Position numbers and translations under genes: made by a program
Notes under the pieces: generated by a model
The model's database searches: none
Told to the model about the DNA's origin: nothing
Seen by the model: only the letters and a program-made list of their open reading frames with translations
Assembly: GCA_023846275.1 (NCBI GenBank)
Contig: CM043877.1
Location: 16,536,607-16,600,606, forward strand
Direction of reading: 5' to 3'
Length of the DNA stretch: 64,000 nucleotides
Source of the DNA: Vanilla planifolia
Lineage: Eukaryota; Streptophyta; Magnoliopsida; Asparagales; Orchidaceae
In this document: positions 62,468 through 64,000 of the stretch, piece after piece
Numbering within the stretch: the stretch's first letter is position 1
Layout: every line of letters begins with the position of its first letter

Positions 62468-63485
62468 TCTTCCTGCACACAACCGCCTTCACCGACTGAT
62501 TTCTGCGATGCTGGTACAGTATGGCTGTAATTTCAGTTAAAAAAGACTTCTTTCAACTCATATTAATCGTTTTTAGAACATATATATATATAGAAATATT
62601 TTGACTTAATTTATTTATTTTTTTATAACCAGCAAAAACAGATTCATAAATGAATTAAATTTCAATAAAAATTAAAATCAATGTGAATTCACTAAAAATT
62701 TTCTTCTTTTAAATGTTTATGACATAATTAAATATTATATTTATAGTATTTGATAATAAAATATCCCAAACATAATGATATCAAGAAACTTTTTGAAAAT
62801 ATTCTTCTATTAGTTTATTCATATATCATTAATTATAATATAGCTATTCAATATATTTAAATCTAAACTTTCTCTTTTCATATTTATTTGTTTAAGTCAA
62901 CTAAATGAAATATAAGAATAACAAATTTTTCTTTTTGTATAACCACAAAAAATAGATGTAATATAAGATAAAATAGTTTAGTCTAGAAAAAGAGTCTAGC
63001 ACATAACACATGTAAGAATTGAGACAAAAAATAGCTCTTTCAAGGGTTAAATATTACGTTCACTTTTTAATATATATTTAGCTTTGTTCAAATCCTTCTC
63101 ATCAATTAAATCAAGGTGACTAAACCTACACATATTTACAAATGATTGAATAGGATTATGCAACCTATATTGGATTATAGTGGTTATCATGAAAGAAGAC
63201 GCAGTGTAGTGTAATAGAAATAGCTTTCATACTTAACTATTAAAACTCTTATGAAAAACTATATTCTAAAACTAATAAATATTGTTAAAATGGTATATGA
63301 TTCACATGAATGATAGAGATGGCATACTTTAATTTTAAAATAAAATTATGAGTTATTGATATTTGTGATACCTCACCTTTGAGAAAGTTTAATCAATTTT
63401 AACCAATTAAAAAATATAATAATAATAATAACAACATAAGATAAATAATAATCAACAAAACACATACTCGTTTCAATTTTTATAA
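62468..63485. other. Presumed promoter side of the rsmI-like gene, no element resolved
   Basis: It lies upstream of the minus-strand start codon at 62467. The first 60 bp are still GC-richer and may be 5' UTR. Beyond that the DNA is AT-rich with TATATATATA at about 62580-62592. That is too far from any mapped start to call a TATA box with confidence. Confidence 0.35.
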
Positions 63486-63489
63486 GCAC

Positions 63490-64000
63490 AATTGAAGTGA
63501 AAATGAGGGTGTGAATCCCACAAGAGAGGGTGAATTATAGTTTTAAACTATTTTTACTATTTTTTTATTGTATTTGTTTTTCAAAAATTTATTATAAAAA
63601 TAATTTTATATTTATAGAAAACTTTGATTCATAAATATATTAATTTATAATTTTTATGATTAAGAAAAATGAAAATGAAAGTTAAAATAGTACGTCAAAA
63701 TTTTTAGGTAATTGTATTCAAATTAGAACCTATACCCACCCTGAAGTGAGGTCGGAAAAAGCTTCATTAATAAAAGAATTTTAACTTGAGGTTTTTTCTT
63801 ATGATTCTCCTCAAAGCTACTTAAGATTTTTTCTTAAAGTTCACCTCCAACCTATTAGCCTTTACCGGTTTAACTATAACCCGGGCTTTTATGAGCTTAA
63901 CCCAAACTTAATTTTTACGAGATCAAACTAAACTCAATCTTTCGCAAAATGCGAGGCCACCCAACCAAAAAGAAAAAAAATATACAGCAAGAAATAAATT
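63490..64000 (-). mobile_element. Copia LTR end fragment, minus strand, running off the window
   Basis: On the minus strand the text at 63535-63500 reads AATTCACCCTCTCTTGTGGG followed by ATTCACACC. This closely matches the end of the 5' LTR at 53274-53325 (AATTCA...CCCTCTTGTGAGATTCACTCC). It is therefore probably a related LTR in reverse orientation that continues beyond the window. It is an old, incomplete fossil. Confidence 0.45.

Noticed and set aside
62246-62530. Plus-strand ORF of 94 codons
   Set aside because: It is the opposite-strand shadow of rsmI exon 1; the minus strand has a coherent transit peptide, donor site and in-phase continuation.

Overview
This is a piece of a plant nuclear genome: AT-rich intergenic DNA, host genes with many short GT-AG introns, and a heavy load of old LTR retrotransposons and L1-type LINEs. 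Two host genes were found, both on the minus strand. The GC-richer, alanine-rich first exon of the first gene and the plant-type RNase H domain in the LINE fit an angiosperm; I cannot fix the species. No CRISPR, operon or tRNA/rRNA gene was seen.

Layout. 1-9400: AT-rich DNA with a degenerate ~60-bp minisatellite (2870-3300), a direct duplication (5225-6365) and a broken Ty3/gypsy relic (about 6560-7535, perhaps followed by an LTR). 9404-16327 (minus): a complete 19-exon GH35 beta-galactosidase of the BGAL3 type (844 aa) with signal peptide and C-terminal SUEL lectin domain; one intron uses a GC donor. 16550-20640: AT-rich intergenic DNA with one GC-rich island. 20642-62467 (minus): a single 9-exon gene, about 42 kb long, for an organelle-targeted RsmI-type 16S rRNA ribose methyltransferase (357 aa). 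No single long ORF reveals it; its exons must be joined across introns of about 20.7, 13.1, 4.2 and 1.8 kb.

The large introns hold most of the mobile DNA. Intron 2 (28451-41543) contains a plus-strand LINE relic, a striking 10-bp-period GC-rich array that changes to a 20-bp period, and a minus-strand LINE relic. Intron 1 (41612-62269) contains an LTR-like block, a nearly full-length but dead L1-type LINE (about 44.3-51.49 kb), and a broken Ty1/copia element of SIRE/Maximus-like layout (51.49-59.19 kb), whose 5' LTR directly abuts the LINE poly-A tail.

The two genes are not functionally linked: one product is a secreted cell-wall enzyme, the other an organellar ribosome modifier. No undescribed molecular system could be demonstrated. 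The best leads are the very large TE-filled introns of the rsmI gene, the helical-turn-length decamer array inside it, and recurrent palindromic CGTAC/GTACG motifs shared by several LTR-like blocks.
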